This document shows positions 48,209 through 56,542 of a DNA stretch of 64,000 nt, in pieces. The DNA is from Methylobacterium sp. CB376 (GTDB lineage Bacteria > Pseudomonadota > Alphaproteobacteria > Rhizobiales > Beijerinckiaceae). The translations under genes and the position numbers were made by a program. The notes under the pieces are model-generated. The model was given only the letters and a program-made list of their open reading frames with translations. It did no database searches and was not told where the DNA came from. The stretch lies in NCBI RefSeq assembly GCF_029714205.1, contig NZ_CP121648.1, positions 4,601,001 to 4,665,000 of the forward strand. The letters run 5' to 3'. Every line of letters starts with the position of its first letter. The first letter of the stretch is position 1.

Positions 48209-48223
48209 TGGCACCGGGCTTGC
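48209..48223 (+). promoter_or_regulatory. Sigma-54-type promoter upstream of flgE
   Basis: TGGCAC-CGGGC-TTGC matches the -24/-12 consensus TGGCAC-N5-TTGC perfectly. It ends 37 bases before ATG 48261. Confidence 0.85.
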
Positions 48224-48260
48224 GGCAATCCCCGCACCGACGCGGCCAGGAAGTGCGGTG

Positions 48261-49631
48261 ATGGACGTTTTCAGCGCGATGCAGACCGCGGTCTCGGGCC
48301 TCCAGGCCCAGGCCTTCTCGCTCAACAACATCTCGGGCAACATCGCGAATGCCCAGACCACGGGCTATCGCCGCATCGACACGACCTTCGCCGACCTGCT
48401 GGCGGAGCAGCCGAACGACCGGCAGACCAGCGGCTCGGTGGCGGCCTCGTCCCAGTTCACCAACACGCTGCAGGGCAACATCGCCTCGACCGGCATCACC
48501 ACCAACATGGCGCTCAACGGGGGCGGCTTCTTCGTGGTGCGCACCCCGAGCGCGACGAGCGGCGGGCAGCCGAGCTTCACGAGCCAGGACCTCTACACCC
48601 GCCGCGGCGACTTCGCCGTCGACAAGGACGGCTACCTCGTGAACGGGGCCGGCTCCTACCTGGTGGGCCAGAGCCTCGATCCCCGGACCGGCCAGGCGAC
48701 CGGGAACGGGGTCATCCGGATCGGGAACCAAGCGCTGCCGGCCCAGGCCACCACCACCATCAGCTACGCGGCCAACCTGCCGAGCACGCCCGGCACCACG
48801 GGACCGGCCGTGCTCGGCGCCCTCGCGGGGGGCGACGTGCGGGTGATGTCGGGCACCAGCGCGAGCCCCGCCACGGTGGCGGCCTCCGACAGCGGCAGCT
48901 TCCTCGCCTCCAGCCTCTCGGGCGGGTCGCTCACCGCCTATTCGGCGGCCGGCGGGCCCGTGAACCTGCAGCTGCGCTGGGCCAAGGTCGCCGCCGCGGA
49001 CAGCGCCGCGGGCACCGGCGACACCTGGAACCTGTTCTACGCCAAGCAGAACGGCACGGACTCGACCGCCACCGCCTGGACCAATGCGGGGACCGCCTTC
49101 ACGTTCAACGCCAGCGGCCAGCTCACGACGCCGGCCGGCGGTTCGGCCACGATCCCGAACGTCACGGTCGACGGCGTCCCGCTCGGCACGCTCACGCTGA
49201 ACACGGCGTCGGGCGGCCTCACCCAGTACGGCGCGGCGGGCGGCCAGGTGACGACCAATACCCTGCAGCAGAACGGCTCCGCCTCCGGCACGCTCAGGAG
49301 CTTGGCGGTGACCAGCGACGGCCGCGTCACCGGCACCTACTCGAACGGCACCACCGCCACCCTCGCGCAGGTCGGCATCGCCCGGTTCAACGCCCCCGAC
49401 GCGCTCAAGGCCGAGTCGCTCGGCAACTACGCCCAGACGGTGGAATCGGGCGGCCCGGTCTCGGGCCTCGCCGGCACCACCGTCGTGGGCGGCAACGTCG
49501 AGCAGTCGAACACCGACACGGCCAACGAGTTCTCGAAGCTCATCATCACGCAGCAGGCCTATTCGGCCAACACGCGGGTGATGTCGACCGCCCAGCAGAT
49601 GATGTCCGACCTCGTCAACATCATCCGGTGA
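48261..49631 (+). CDS. flgE: Flagellar hook protein FlgE
   Basis: ATG 48261 gives 456 residues. The N-terminal flagellar rod/hook motif FSAMQTAVSGLQAQAFSLNNISGNIANAQT (shown in part) and the C-terminal EFSKLIITQQAYSANTRVMSTAQQMMSDLVNIIR are the typical D0 coiled-coil ends. The middle is a long, Gly/Thr/Ser-rich D1-D2 part. FlgE forms the 55-nm universal joint of the hook. It leads the rightward hook-filament operon with flgK and flgL, behind a sigma-54 promoter. Length is normal for the alphaproteobacterial hook (about 400-590 aa). Confidence 0.95.
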   Translation: MDVFSAMQTAVSGLQAQAFSLNNISGNIANAQTTGYRRIDTTFADLLAEQPNDRQTSGSVAASSQFTNTLQGNIASTGITTNMALNGGGFFVVRTPSATSGGQPSFTSQDLYTRRGDFAVDKDGYLVNGAGSYLVGQSLDPRTGQATGNGVIRIGNQALPAQATTTISYAANLPSTPGTTGPAVLGALAGGDVRVMSGTSASPATVAASDSGSFLASSLSGGSLTAYSAAGGPVNLQLRWAKVAAADSAAGTGDTWNLFYAKQNGTDSTATAWTNAGTAFTFNASGQLTTPAGGSATIPNVTVDGVPLGTLTLNTASGGLTQYGAAGGQVTTNTLQQNGSASGTLRSLAVTSDGRVTGTYSNGTTATLAQVGIARFNAPDALKAESLGNYAQTVESGGPVSGLAGTTVVGGNVEQSNTDTANEFSKLIITQQAYSANTRVMSTAQQMMSDLVNIIR

Positions 49632-49702
49632 CGGGGCCGGCGCGGCAGCCCTCCGGACCGGCCCCGCGCTGACCCTGCGATGCTCCCGCCCGAGGTGCGC
49701 CC

Positions 49703-51574
49703 ATGGCCCTGAACGCGCTCAACACCGCCGCGGCCGGCCTGCAGGTCACGCAGGCCGCGATCGGGATCGTCTCGCAGAACGTCGCCAACCAGGGCACGCC
49801 CGGCTACGTCCGGCGCACGCTCACGCCGGTCTCGCAGCCCGGGAATTCGGGCGTCGCGACCGGGACGGTGACGCGCGCCCTCGACGCCTCGGCCCTGCGG
49901 CAGCTCCGCCTGGAGACGGCGGGGGCGGCCTACACGGACCTCGTCTCCTCGGTGCACGCGCAGATCGACGCGCTGTACGGCCCGCCCGGCAGCGATTCCG
50001 CCCTCGACGGCATCACCAACGCGTTCGCGGCCTCGCTCCGGACCCTGGCGAGCGACCCCGCCTCGGCGGCGAACCGCTCCGCGGCGGTGACCGCCGCCGG
50101 GCGCCTCGCCGGCAAGGTCGCGGACGCGGCGAACGGGGTGCAGCAGCTGCGCAGCGGGCTGGAGACGCAGCTCGGCGCGGACGTGGCCTCGGCCAGCACC
50201 CTCCTGTCGCGGATCGCCGACCTCAACCTGCGGATCGCCGCGGCGGGCGGCGGGGCAGGGGACTCGCGCGCGGCCGACCTCGCCGACCAGCGCGACCAGG
50301 CCATCACCGACCTCGCCAAGTACATGGACGTGCAGACGAGTCCGGCGGCGGACGGCACGGTCTCCGTGCAGACCGGCTCCGGCGTCACCCTCGTCGACCA
50401 CGGGGCGGCGGCCAGCCTGCGCTTCGACGGGCGCGGCGCGCTCGGCCCCTCATCGCGCTACGGCACGGACGCGACGGCGCGGGGCGTCGGCACCATCACG
50501 GCGGTGACGCCCTCCGGCGCCCGCATCGACCTCCTGGCCGATCAGGGCATCCGCTCCGGCGCGATCGCCGCGGCGGTGTCGCTGCGCGACGACACGCTGG
50601 TCCAGGCGCAGCGGCAGCTCGACGACCTCGCGGCCGGCCTGTCGCGGGCGATGAGCGACCGGCAGGCCACCGGCACGCCCGCCACGGGCGCGGCCGGCAG
50701 CGGCTTCGACATTGACCTCACCGGCCTCCAGGCCGGCAACGCGGTGACGCTCGGCCTGCGCAGCGCCGCGGGGGTGAACCGCAACGTCATCCTGGTGCCG
50801 ACGGGCGGGAACGCCCCCAGCCCGATCGACCCGGCCCTGACCGACGACCCGACCGCCCTCGTGGTGCCCTTCGACATCTCGGGCGGTTCCTCGACCTACG
50901 CCGGCGCCATCGCGGCGGCCCTCGGCCCCGGCTTCACGGTGAGCGCCGTCCCCTCCGGCGCCGCGGGCGCCGTGCGCATCCTGGCGAGCGGCGTCGCGCT
51001 GACCTCCGCCTCGGCCTCGATCACCGTGCCGACGAGCCCGACCGACACGCGCAACGGGGCGCCGCAGATCCCGCTCTTCGTCGATTCGGGCCACGGCGGC
51101 AGCGTCTACACGGGCTCGTTCGAGGGCGGCGCGCACCTCACCGGCCTCGCCCAGCGGCTCGCGGTCAACGGGGCGATCGCCGCCGACACCTCGCGCCTCG
51201 TCGCCTCCGCGGACGGGACCCAGGACGCGGACGCGGCGCGCCCGAGCTTCCTCGCCGACGCGCTCACCCGCGAGAGCCGCACCTTCTCGGCGGCGAGCGG
51301 CATCGGCGGCGTGCAGGCGCCCGCCCGCGCCAGCGTGCAGGCCTTCGCGCAGGCGGTCATCGCCGCGCAGGGCGCCGCCGCCGCGCAGGCGGGCCAGCTC
51401 GACGAGGGGCAGAAGATCGCCCTCTCGACGGCCCAGGGCCGCTTCAGCGAGACGTCCGGCGTCACCATCGACGAGGAGCTCTCCCGGCTGATCCAGCTCC
51501 AATCCGCCTACAGCGCCAATGCCCGGGTGCTGACGGCGGCCCGGGACGTCCTGGACACGCTGATGCGGATCTGA
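49703..51574 (+). CDS. flgK: Flagellar hook-associated protein 1 FlgK
   Basis: 623 residues. NTAAAGLQVTQAAIGIVSQNVANQGTPGYVRR (quoted in part) at the start and SAYSANARVLTAARDVLDTLMRI at the end are the D0 motifs of FlgK. The variable middle part has a ISGGSSTYAGAIAAALG run. FlgK joins hook and filament with FlgL. The gene is 71 bases after flgE and 4 bases before flgL, so they form one operon. Confidence 0.93.
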   Translation: MALNALNTAAAGLQVTQAAIGIVSQNVANQGTPGYVRRTLTPVSQPGNSGVATGTVTRALDASALRQLRLETAGAAYTDLVSSVHAQIDALYGPPGSDSALDGITNAFAASLRTLASDPASAANRSAAVTAAGRLAGKVADAANGVQQLRSGLETQLGADVASASTLLSRIADLNLRIAAAGGGAGDSRAADLADQRDQAITDLAKYMDVQTSPAADGTVSVQTGSGVTLVDHGAAASLRFDGRGALGPSSRYGTDATARGVGTITAVTPSGARIDLLADQGIRSGAIAAAVSLRDDTLVQAQRQLDDLAAGLSRAMSDRQATGTPATGAAGSGFDIDLTGLQAGNAVTLGLRSAAGVNRNVILVPTGGNAPSPIDPALTDDPTALVVPFDISGGSSTYAGAIAAALGPGFTVSAVPSGAAGAVRILASGVALTSASASITVPTSPTDTRNGAPQIPLFVDSGHGGSVYTGSFEGGAHLTGLAQRLAVNGAIAADTSRLVASADGTQDADAARPSFLADALTRESRTFSAASGIGGVQAPARASVQAFAQAVIAAQGAAAAQAGQLDEGQKIALSTAQGRFSETSGVTIDEELSRLIQLQSAYSANARVLTAARDVLDTLMRI

Positions 51575-51578
51575 CGCG

Positions 51579-53387
51579 ATGACGATCTCTCCCTACGCGG
51601 CCGGCACCTACGCGGGCGACCTCAACGCCCGCAGGCTCATCGGCCTCAAGAGCCAGCTCGACGGGCTCTCGACGCAGCTCAGCACCGGCAAGGTGGCGCA
51701 GACCTACGGGGCGCTCGGCACGGCGCGGAGCACCAGCCTGTCCGCGCACGCGCAGGTCTCCGCCCTCGACGCCTCCGACGCCGCGATCGACCTCGCGAAG
51801 ACGCGCCTCGACCTCGCCGGGGCCAGCGTCCAGCAGGCGGGCAAGCTCGCCTCCGACACCTGGAGCCAATTCGCCAATCCCGGCACCCAGACCGGAGGCG
51901 TCGCGCGCGCCAACCTCAAGGCGATCGCGGCCGGGCGGCTGGGGGGCCTCGTCGACGCGCTCAACCAGCAGACCGGCAACCAGTACCTGTTCGGGGGGCG
52001 CACCACCGGCACCGCCCCGGTCGCGACCGCGGACGCGATCCTGAACGGCGATGCGGCGGCGCATCGCGACGGGCTCGGCGCGGTGATCGCCGAGCGCCGC
52101 AGCGCCGATCTCGGCACCGGCACGCCCCGGACCGGCCGGCTCTCGCTCGCGCGGAGCGGGAGCGCCGTGACCCTGGCCGAGAGCCAGGACCCGTCCGTGC
52201 GGGCGAATTTCGGCTTCACCCTGGCGGGCGCCACCAGCTCCAACCCCTCGGCGATCGCCGTCACCGCGGTGGCCGGCACCGCGGCGAGCGCGAGTCTCGC
52301 CTTCGCGAGCCAGCCGAAGGAGGGCGACATCGTGCGGGTCACGGTTCAGAACCCGGACGGCAGCCAGGGCTTCGTCGACCTCACGGCCCGCAGCGGGCCT
52401 GCGGGCGGCGACGGCTTCGCCATCGGCGCCAACGCGGCGGCGAGCGCGGCGAATCTCTCCGCGGCGCTGGCGGGCCGCCAAGTGGCCGGCGTGCAAGTGA
52501 TCGGCGTGCAGAGCGCCGCCCCGCCCGGGGCGAGCGCCGCGCTCGGCGGGGGCAGCCCCGCCTCGGTCTCCGTCGCCGTGAACGCCCAGCCGAGCCCGGG
52601 CGACACGGTGCGGGTCACGGTGGGGCTGCGCGACGGCACCAGCAAGGTCATCGTGCTGACGGCCGCGGCGGCGGGCGCGACCGCGCCCGGCAGTTTCGCG
52701 ATCGGCGCGACGGCGGCGGACACGGCGAAGAACCTCTCGGACGCCCTCGGGAGCGCCCTCGACACCGCCGCGACCACGGACCTCGCCGCGAGTTCGGCGG
52801 TGCGGGCCTCCTCGGACTTCTTCGCCGCGTCCGCCTCGCCCGGGCTCGCGCCGCGCCGGGTCGCCCTCGACGCCGCCGGCAACGCCGCCGGCTACCTCGC
52901 CGATCCGAGCGGCCGGACGGTGATCTGGTACCGGGGCGACGACACCTCGGCGGATCCGCGCGAGACGGCTCAGGTGCGGATCTCGGACAACGAGACGGTG
53001 GGGATCGGCGTGCAGGCGAACGAGGCGCCGCTCCGCGACGCGATGGCGGGCCTCGCGGTGGCGGCGAGCCTGAGCTTCCAGGAAGCATCGAGCGACGACG
53101 CGCGCTACGCGGCCTTCTCGGACCGGCTGAAGAGCCTGCTCAGCCCGGATCACGGCCCGACCATCAAGGACATCAGCACGGATCTGACCCTGGCCTCCGG
53201 GCGGATCACCGCCCAGAAGACGCAGAACGGCCAGACCCGCCTCGTCCTGCAGAACGCCCTCGCCGGGGTCGAGAATGCCGACACGCAGGAGGTCGCGACC
53301 AAGCTCCTCGCCCTGCAGACGCAGCTCCAGGCGAGCTATCAGACCACCGCCACCTTGGCGAAGCTGTCGCTCACGAACTACCTTTAG
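51579..53387 (+). CDS. flgL: Flagellar hook-associated protein 3 FlgL, enlarged
   Basis: 602 residues, while usual FlgL proteins have about 300-350. The conserved ends are present: LKSQLDGLSTQLSTGKVAQTYGA near residues 26-48 and the C-terminal LLALQTQLQASYQTTATLAKL. The extra middle part holds two similar modules (GDIVRVTVQNPDGSQ and GDTVRVTVGLRDGTSK, each followed by FAIGA..A and an NLS.AL helix) that look like a duplicated beta domain exposed on the surface. FlgL joins the filament to FlgK. The gene is the last of the operon, 4 bases behind flgK. Confidence 0.9.
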   Translation: MTISPYAAGTYAGDLNARRLIGLKSQLDGLSTQLSTGKVAQTYGALGTARSTSLSAHAQVSALDASDAAIDLAKTRLDLAGASVQQAGKLASDTWSQFANPGTQTGGVARANLKAIAAGRLGGLVDALNQQTGNQYLFGGRTTGTAPVATADAILNGDAAAHRDGLGAVIAERRSADLGTGTPRTGRLSLARSGSAVTLAESQDPSVRANFGFTLAGATSSNPSAIAVTAVAGTAASASLAFASQPKEGDIVRVTVQNPDGSQGFVDLTARSGPAGGDGFAIGANAAASAANLSAALAGRQVAGVQVIGVQSAAPPGASAALGGGSPASVSVAVNAQPSPGDTVRVTVGLRDGTSKVIVLTAAAAGATAPGSFAIGATAADTAKNLSDALGSALDTAATTDLAASSAVRASSDFFAASASPGLAPRRVALDAAGNAAGYLADPSGRTVIWYRGDDTSADPRETAQVRISDNETVGIGVQANEAPLRDAMAGLAVAASLSFQEASSDDARYAAFSDRLKSLLSPDHGPTIKDISTDLTLASGRITAQKTQNGQTRLVLQNALAGVENADTQEVATKLLALQTQLQASYQTTATLAKLSLTNYL

Positions 53388-53461
53388 CCGGGAGCACGGC
53401 GGGGAGCGGCCGCTCTCCGCCGCGCTCGCGTCCGAGCCGGCAGCCGGGAAGGATCAGCGAC

Positions 53462-53785
53462 ATGAGCCGTGCGATCGCGACGCTGGCGGCGGCCTGCTTC
53501 CTCGCCGCACCGGCCCGGGCGCTCGACCTCGACCTGCCCCGCACGCCGACGCCCTGCCTCGCCGAAGGGCCCCGCTTCGCCGCGCTGCCGGGCAGCGGGA
53601 CCTGCCTGCGGATCGGCGGTCGGGTCGCCGCCGAGGCCGGGACGGCCGGCGGGCGGGGTCCGGCCGCCCGCGAGGCCGCGCGCACCGGCGCGGGCGGGCG
53701 CCTCGACCTCGACGCCCGCACCGAGACGGAGGTCGGCCCGGCGCGGGCCTTCATTCGCCTGCGCGCCGGGTCCCCGATGCGCTGA
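53462..53785 (+). CDS. Secreted mini-porin-like protein
   Basis: ATG 53462 encodes 107 residues with a signal peptide (MSRAIATLAAACFLAAPARA, cleavage after ARA). The mature part has CLAEGPRFAALPGSGTCLRIGG, then AARTGAGGRLDLDARTETEVG and ARAFIRLRAG. This resembles the first beta strands of alphaproteobacterial porins (CxxxG..F..PG..TCL+IGG..R.E and LD.RT.TE.G..R.+.R). Normal porins have 400-500 residues, so this is either a truncated copy or a dedicated small protein. It follows flgL by 74 bases. Confidence 0.6.
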   Translation: MSRAIATLAAACFLAAPARALDLDLPRTPTPCLAEGPRFAALPGSGTCLRIGGRVAAEAGTAGGRGPAAREAARTGAGGRLDLDARTETEVGPARAFIRLRAGSPMR

Positions 53786-53867
53786 GCGGTCGAGGACGTG
53801 GCGATGTCCGGCCCGGGCGCTCCGCCCGATATCGCGGGTTGCGGCGAGGTCGCGGACCGTCACGGCC

Positions 53868-54341
53868 CTACAGGCTGCGCGACAGGACCAGCGGCGTCGC
53901 CCGGGCCGCCCCGTAGGGCGAGGGCATCGGCCGGGCGCGGCCGTAGCCCTGGGGCTGGTCCGCCCGGGCGAGATCCGCCGAGAGCGATTTCAGCAGCCCC
54001 TCGGAGACGCTGCGGGCCGTGGCGAGCACCGCCTGGTTGCGCTCCAGCACCGCCGCGAAGCGGCGATGCGCCTCGCGCAGCGCCGCGATCCCGGCCGGGG
54101 CGAAGCGCGCCAGCGCCACCGCATTCGCCTTCACCTCCTCCAGCCCGGTCAGGTAGGCGCCGGCCAGGGCCGCCTTCGCGGCCTCGCCCGCCAATCCCTC
54201 GCGCAGGCGGCCCGCGCGCACATGCGCGCTCTCCGCCTCCAGGGCGGCTTCGAGGGCGCTCATCCGTCCGAGCGTCTCGGCGACGAGGCGCTCGGCCGCG
54301 GCCGCATCCGCGACCCGCACGGGCTCAGGCCGCGGCGGCAT
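53868..54341 (-). CDS. FlgN-like flagellar export chaperone (putative)
   Basis: The 157-residue product begins at ATG 54341, overlapping flgJ by 17 bases. It is helical: TLGRMSALEAALEAESAHVR, GAYLTGLEEVKANAVALAR and AHRRFAAVLERNQAVLATARS, with a Ser/Arg-rich tail. FlgN-type chaperones, which carry FlgK and FlgL to the export gate, share the LE..L..E...++ pattern and lie beside flgJ or flgM. The family is inferred from size, helices and position. Confidence 0.6.
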   Translation of the reverse strand: MPPRPEPVRVADAAAAERLVAETLGRMSALEAALEAESAHVRAGRLREGLAGEAAKAALAGAYLTGLEEVKANAVALARFAPAGIAALREAHRRFAAVLERNQAVLATARSVSEGLLKSLSADLARADQPQGYGRARPMPSPYGAARATPLVLSRSL

Positions 54342-54675
54342 TCCCCGCCTCCTGCATGCGCAGCATCTCGCGCATCACCTGGTCGCCGATGCCGACGCCG
54401 CCGCTCTTCACGATGCTCTGCGCGTATTCCTTGTTCAGCATCGAGCGGTAGACGCCGCCGCCGGTGCCGTTCTCGCCGAGCGGGCCGTCGGACCCGGTCG
54501 ACCCGTTCAGCTTGTCGAGGGTCGTCTCCAGGAACATCGACTCGAAGTCCTGCGCGGTCTTCCTGATCTTGGCGGTTCCGCCGGTCGCGGTGCCGAGCGC
54601 GGCGCCGGCGACGCCCGCGAGGGCCCGGCCGGCGGCGATCGCCGTGGTGGCGGCGAGAGGAGCGAGGGGGAGCAT
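54325..54675 (-). CDS. flgJ: FlgJ-type rod-binding protein (N-terminal domain only)
   Basis: 116 residues with KTAQDFESMFLETTLDKLNG, LGENGTGGGVYRSMLNKEYAQSIVKSGG and GIGDQVMREMLRMQE, the rod-binding domain of FlgJ. The C-terminal muramidase domain of E. coli FlgJ is missing, as in alphaproteobacteria, where a separate hydrolase does that job. The protein caps or scaffolds the rod. It is followed by the FlgN-like gene and preceded by flgI. Confidence 0.88.
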   Translation of the reverse strand: MLPLAPLAATTAIAAGRALAGVAGAALGTATGGTAKIRKTAQDFESMFLETTLDKLNGSTGSDGPLGENGTGGGVYRSMLNKEYAQSIVKSGGVGIGDQVMREMLRMQEAGNAAAA

Positions 54676-54703
54676 GGCGGGAATCTCCTTTGCGGCGGGG
54701 CCG

Positions 54704-55819
54704 TCACATCACCTCGATGTCGGCCTGGAGGGCGCCCGAGGCCTTGATGGCCTGCAGGATCGAGATCAGGTCGCGCGGGCCGATGCCGAGCGCGTTGAGG
54801 CCGTCCACGAGCTCGCGCAGGCTCACGCCCTCCTTGACGAGGGCGAGCTTGTTGCGGTCGCCGGTCTCGACCTTGATGGCGGTGCGCGGCACCACCACGG
54901 TCTGGCCCTGGGACAGGGGTTCGGGCTGGCTGACCTGCGGCTGCTCGGTGATCGTGACGGTGAGGTTGCCCTGCGCCACCGCCACCGTGGAGACGCGCAC
55001 GTCGCGGCCCATCACGATGATGCCGGAGCGCTCGTCGATCACGACGCGGGCGGTCTGGTCGGGCTCGACCTTGAGCTGCTCGATCTCGGTGAGCAGCCGG
55101 ATCATGTTGCCCTGGTAGCGCGGCGGCACCTGCAGGGTGACGGTGGAGGGGTCGGTGGGCTCGGCCGTGTCGGCCCCCATGAAGTCGTTGATCGCCGCGG
55201 CGATCCGCTTCGAGGTGGTGAGGTCCGGGTTGCGCAGCGAGAGCCGCAGCGCCCGCTGCTGGCCGAGCTTGAACTCGATCTCGCGCTCGATCATGGCGCC
55301 GTTGGCGATGCGCCCGTTCGTCGGCACGCCGCGGGTGACCTTGGCGGCGTCGCCCTCGGCCTGGAACCCCGCGATGGCGAGCGACCCCTGCGCCAGGGCG
55401 TAGACCTCGCCGTCCGCGCCGAGGAGCGGCGTGACCAGGAGCGTGCCGCCCTGCAGGGACTTGGCGTCCCCCAGCGAGGAGACCGTGACGTCGATCCGGG
55501 TGCCCTGGGCGGCGAAGGGCGGCAGGTTCGCCGTCACCATGACGGCGGCGAGGTTCGCCGTGCGCATGGTGGCGCCGCGGGTATTGACCCCGAGGCGCTC
55601 CAGCATCGCCTGCACCGATTGCTTGGTGAAGGGCACGTTGTTGAGCGTGTCGCCGGTGCCGTTGAGCCCGACCACGATGCCGTAGCCGACGAGCTGGTTG
55701 GGGCGCACGCCCTCGATCGTGGCGAGATCCTTCACCCGCGACAGGGCGCGGGCCGGGCCCGCCGCCAGGGGCGCGGCGAGGCAGAGGAGGAGGATCGGAA
55801 CGAGGCGGGAGAGACGCAT
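54704..55819 (-). CDS. flgI: Flagellar P-ring protein FlgI
   Basis: I choose ATG 55819 (MRLSRLVPILLLCLAAPLAA), just inside a GTG at 55822. 371 residues with a signal peptide (to about residue 24), then RVKDLATIEGVRPNQLVGYGIVVGLNGTGD (quoted in part), the FlgI hallmark, and the C-terminal NALGIGPRDLISILQAIKASGALQADIEVM. FlgI forms the periplasmic P ring around the rod and is exported by Sec. Length matches FlgI (365-375 aa). It is the first gene of flgI-flgJ-FlgN-like. Confidence 0.96.
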   Translation of the reverse strand: MRLSRLVPILLLCLAAPLAAGPARALSRVKDLATIEGVRPNQLVGYGIVVGLNGTGDTLNNVPFTKQSVQAMLERLGVNTRGATMRTANLAAVMVTANLPPFAAQGTRIDVTVSSLGDAKSLQGGTLLVTPLLGADGEVYALAQGSLAIAGFQAEGDAAKVTRGVPTNGRIANGAMIEREIEFKLGQQRALRLSLRNPDLTTSKRIAAAINDFMGADTAEPTDPSTVTLQVPPRYQGNMIRLLTEIEQLKVEPDQTARVVIDERSGIIVMGRDVRVSTVAVAQGNLTVTITEQPQVSQPEPLSQGQTVVVPRTAIKVETGDRNKLALVKEGVSLRELVDGLNALGIGPRDLISILQAIKASGALQADIEVM

Positions 55820-55853
55820 CACGCATCCTGACGGAACGGCCGAGGATCCGGGT

Positions 55854-55868
55854 GCCAGGACCGTGCCA
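55854..55868 (-). promoter_or_regulatory. Sigma-54-like promoter upstream of flgI
   Basis: Minus strand TGGCAC-GGTCC-TGGC. The -24 part is perfect, and the -12 part differs in one base from TTGC while keeping GC. It lies 35 bases before ATG 55819. The overlapping repeat TGGCAC beside it could shift the register. Confidence 0.55.
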
Positions 55869-56068
55869 GCCGCCGCGTCCCGCGAAGTCTCTGAGAATCA
55901 AGGATGTTCCTGGCCGGCGAGCGGCCCGGCCGGCCCCGCGCGCCCGGCGGAATCGGCCGGCCCGGCAGCTTTTGCCGGCGCCTTTACGTTTCGTTCACCA
56001 TGCTGGCGCAGGCTCCCCGTCGATCCCGGCCCTCGCGGAGGCGCTTCGGAGGAGCGCCAAGGAGCGTC

Positions 56069-56485
56069 ATGCGCGTCGATCCCCGCATCGTGACCGCCGC
56101 CCCGGGCGGCGGCGTCAGGCGCCCGGCTGAGGGCCCGCAGGCATTCGCGGTCGCGCCCGAGGCCGCGCCGCGCGGCCCCACCAGCGCGGGCGGCGCCGCG
56201 ACGCTGGCGGGGCTCGACGCGATCCTCACCCTCCAGAGCCAGCCCGACGATCCCGGCGAGCGCCGCCGCCGCAGCGCCCGGCGCGGCCACGACCTGCTCG
56301 ACGCCCTCGACCGGCTCAAGGCGGCCCTGCTCGGCGGGCGGGTCAGCACCCAGGACCTGAAGGCGATCGCCGCGCGCCTCGCCGAGCGCGGCGGCGCGTC
56401 GGGCGATCCGCGCCTCGACGACCTGATCGGGCAGATCGAACTCAGGGCCGAGGTCGAGCTGGCCAAGCTCGGCCTCTCGGGCTGA
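56069..56485 (+). CDS. fliX: Flagellar assembly regulator FliX
   Basis: ATG 56069 with GGAG ten bases upstream, 138 residues. The C-terminal half carries the FliX pattern: LDAILTLQSQPDDPGERRRRS, GHDLLDALDRLKAALLGG and DLIGQIELRAEVELAKLG. In Caulobacter FliX couples the completion of the class II ring structure to FlbD, the activator of sigma-54 promoters. FlbD is not in this window. A weak CtrA-like half pair (TTTACGTTTCGTTCA at 55983) is upstream. Confidence 0.87.
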   Translation: MRVDPRIVTAAPGGGVRRPAEGPQAFAVAPEAAPRGPTSAGGAATLAGLDAILTLQSQPDDPGERRRRSARRGHDLLDALDRLKAALLGGRVSTQDLKAIAARLAERGGASGDPRLDDLIGQIELRAEVELAKLGLSG

Positions 56486-56542
56486 CCGCGTTGACGCCCC
56501 GGATCCGATCGCCCAGAAGGGCGCCCGCCCGGACCGGCCGCG

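Noticed and set aside
55983..55997. CtrA box upstream of fliX (TTTA-N7-TTCA)
   Set aside because: Two mismatches in the core tetramers; only mentioned as a weak possibility.
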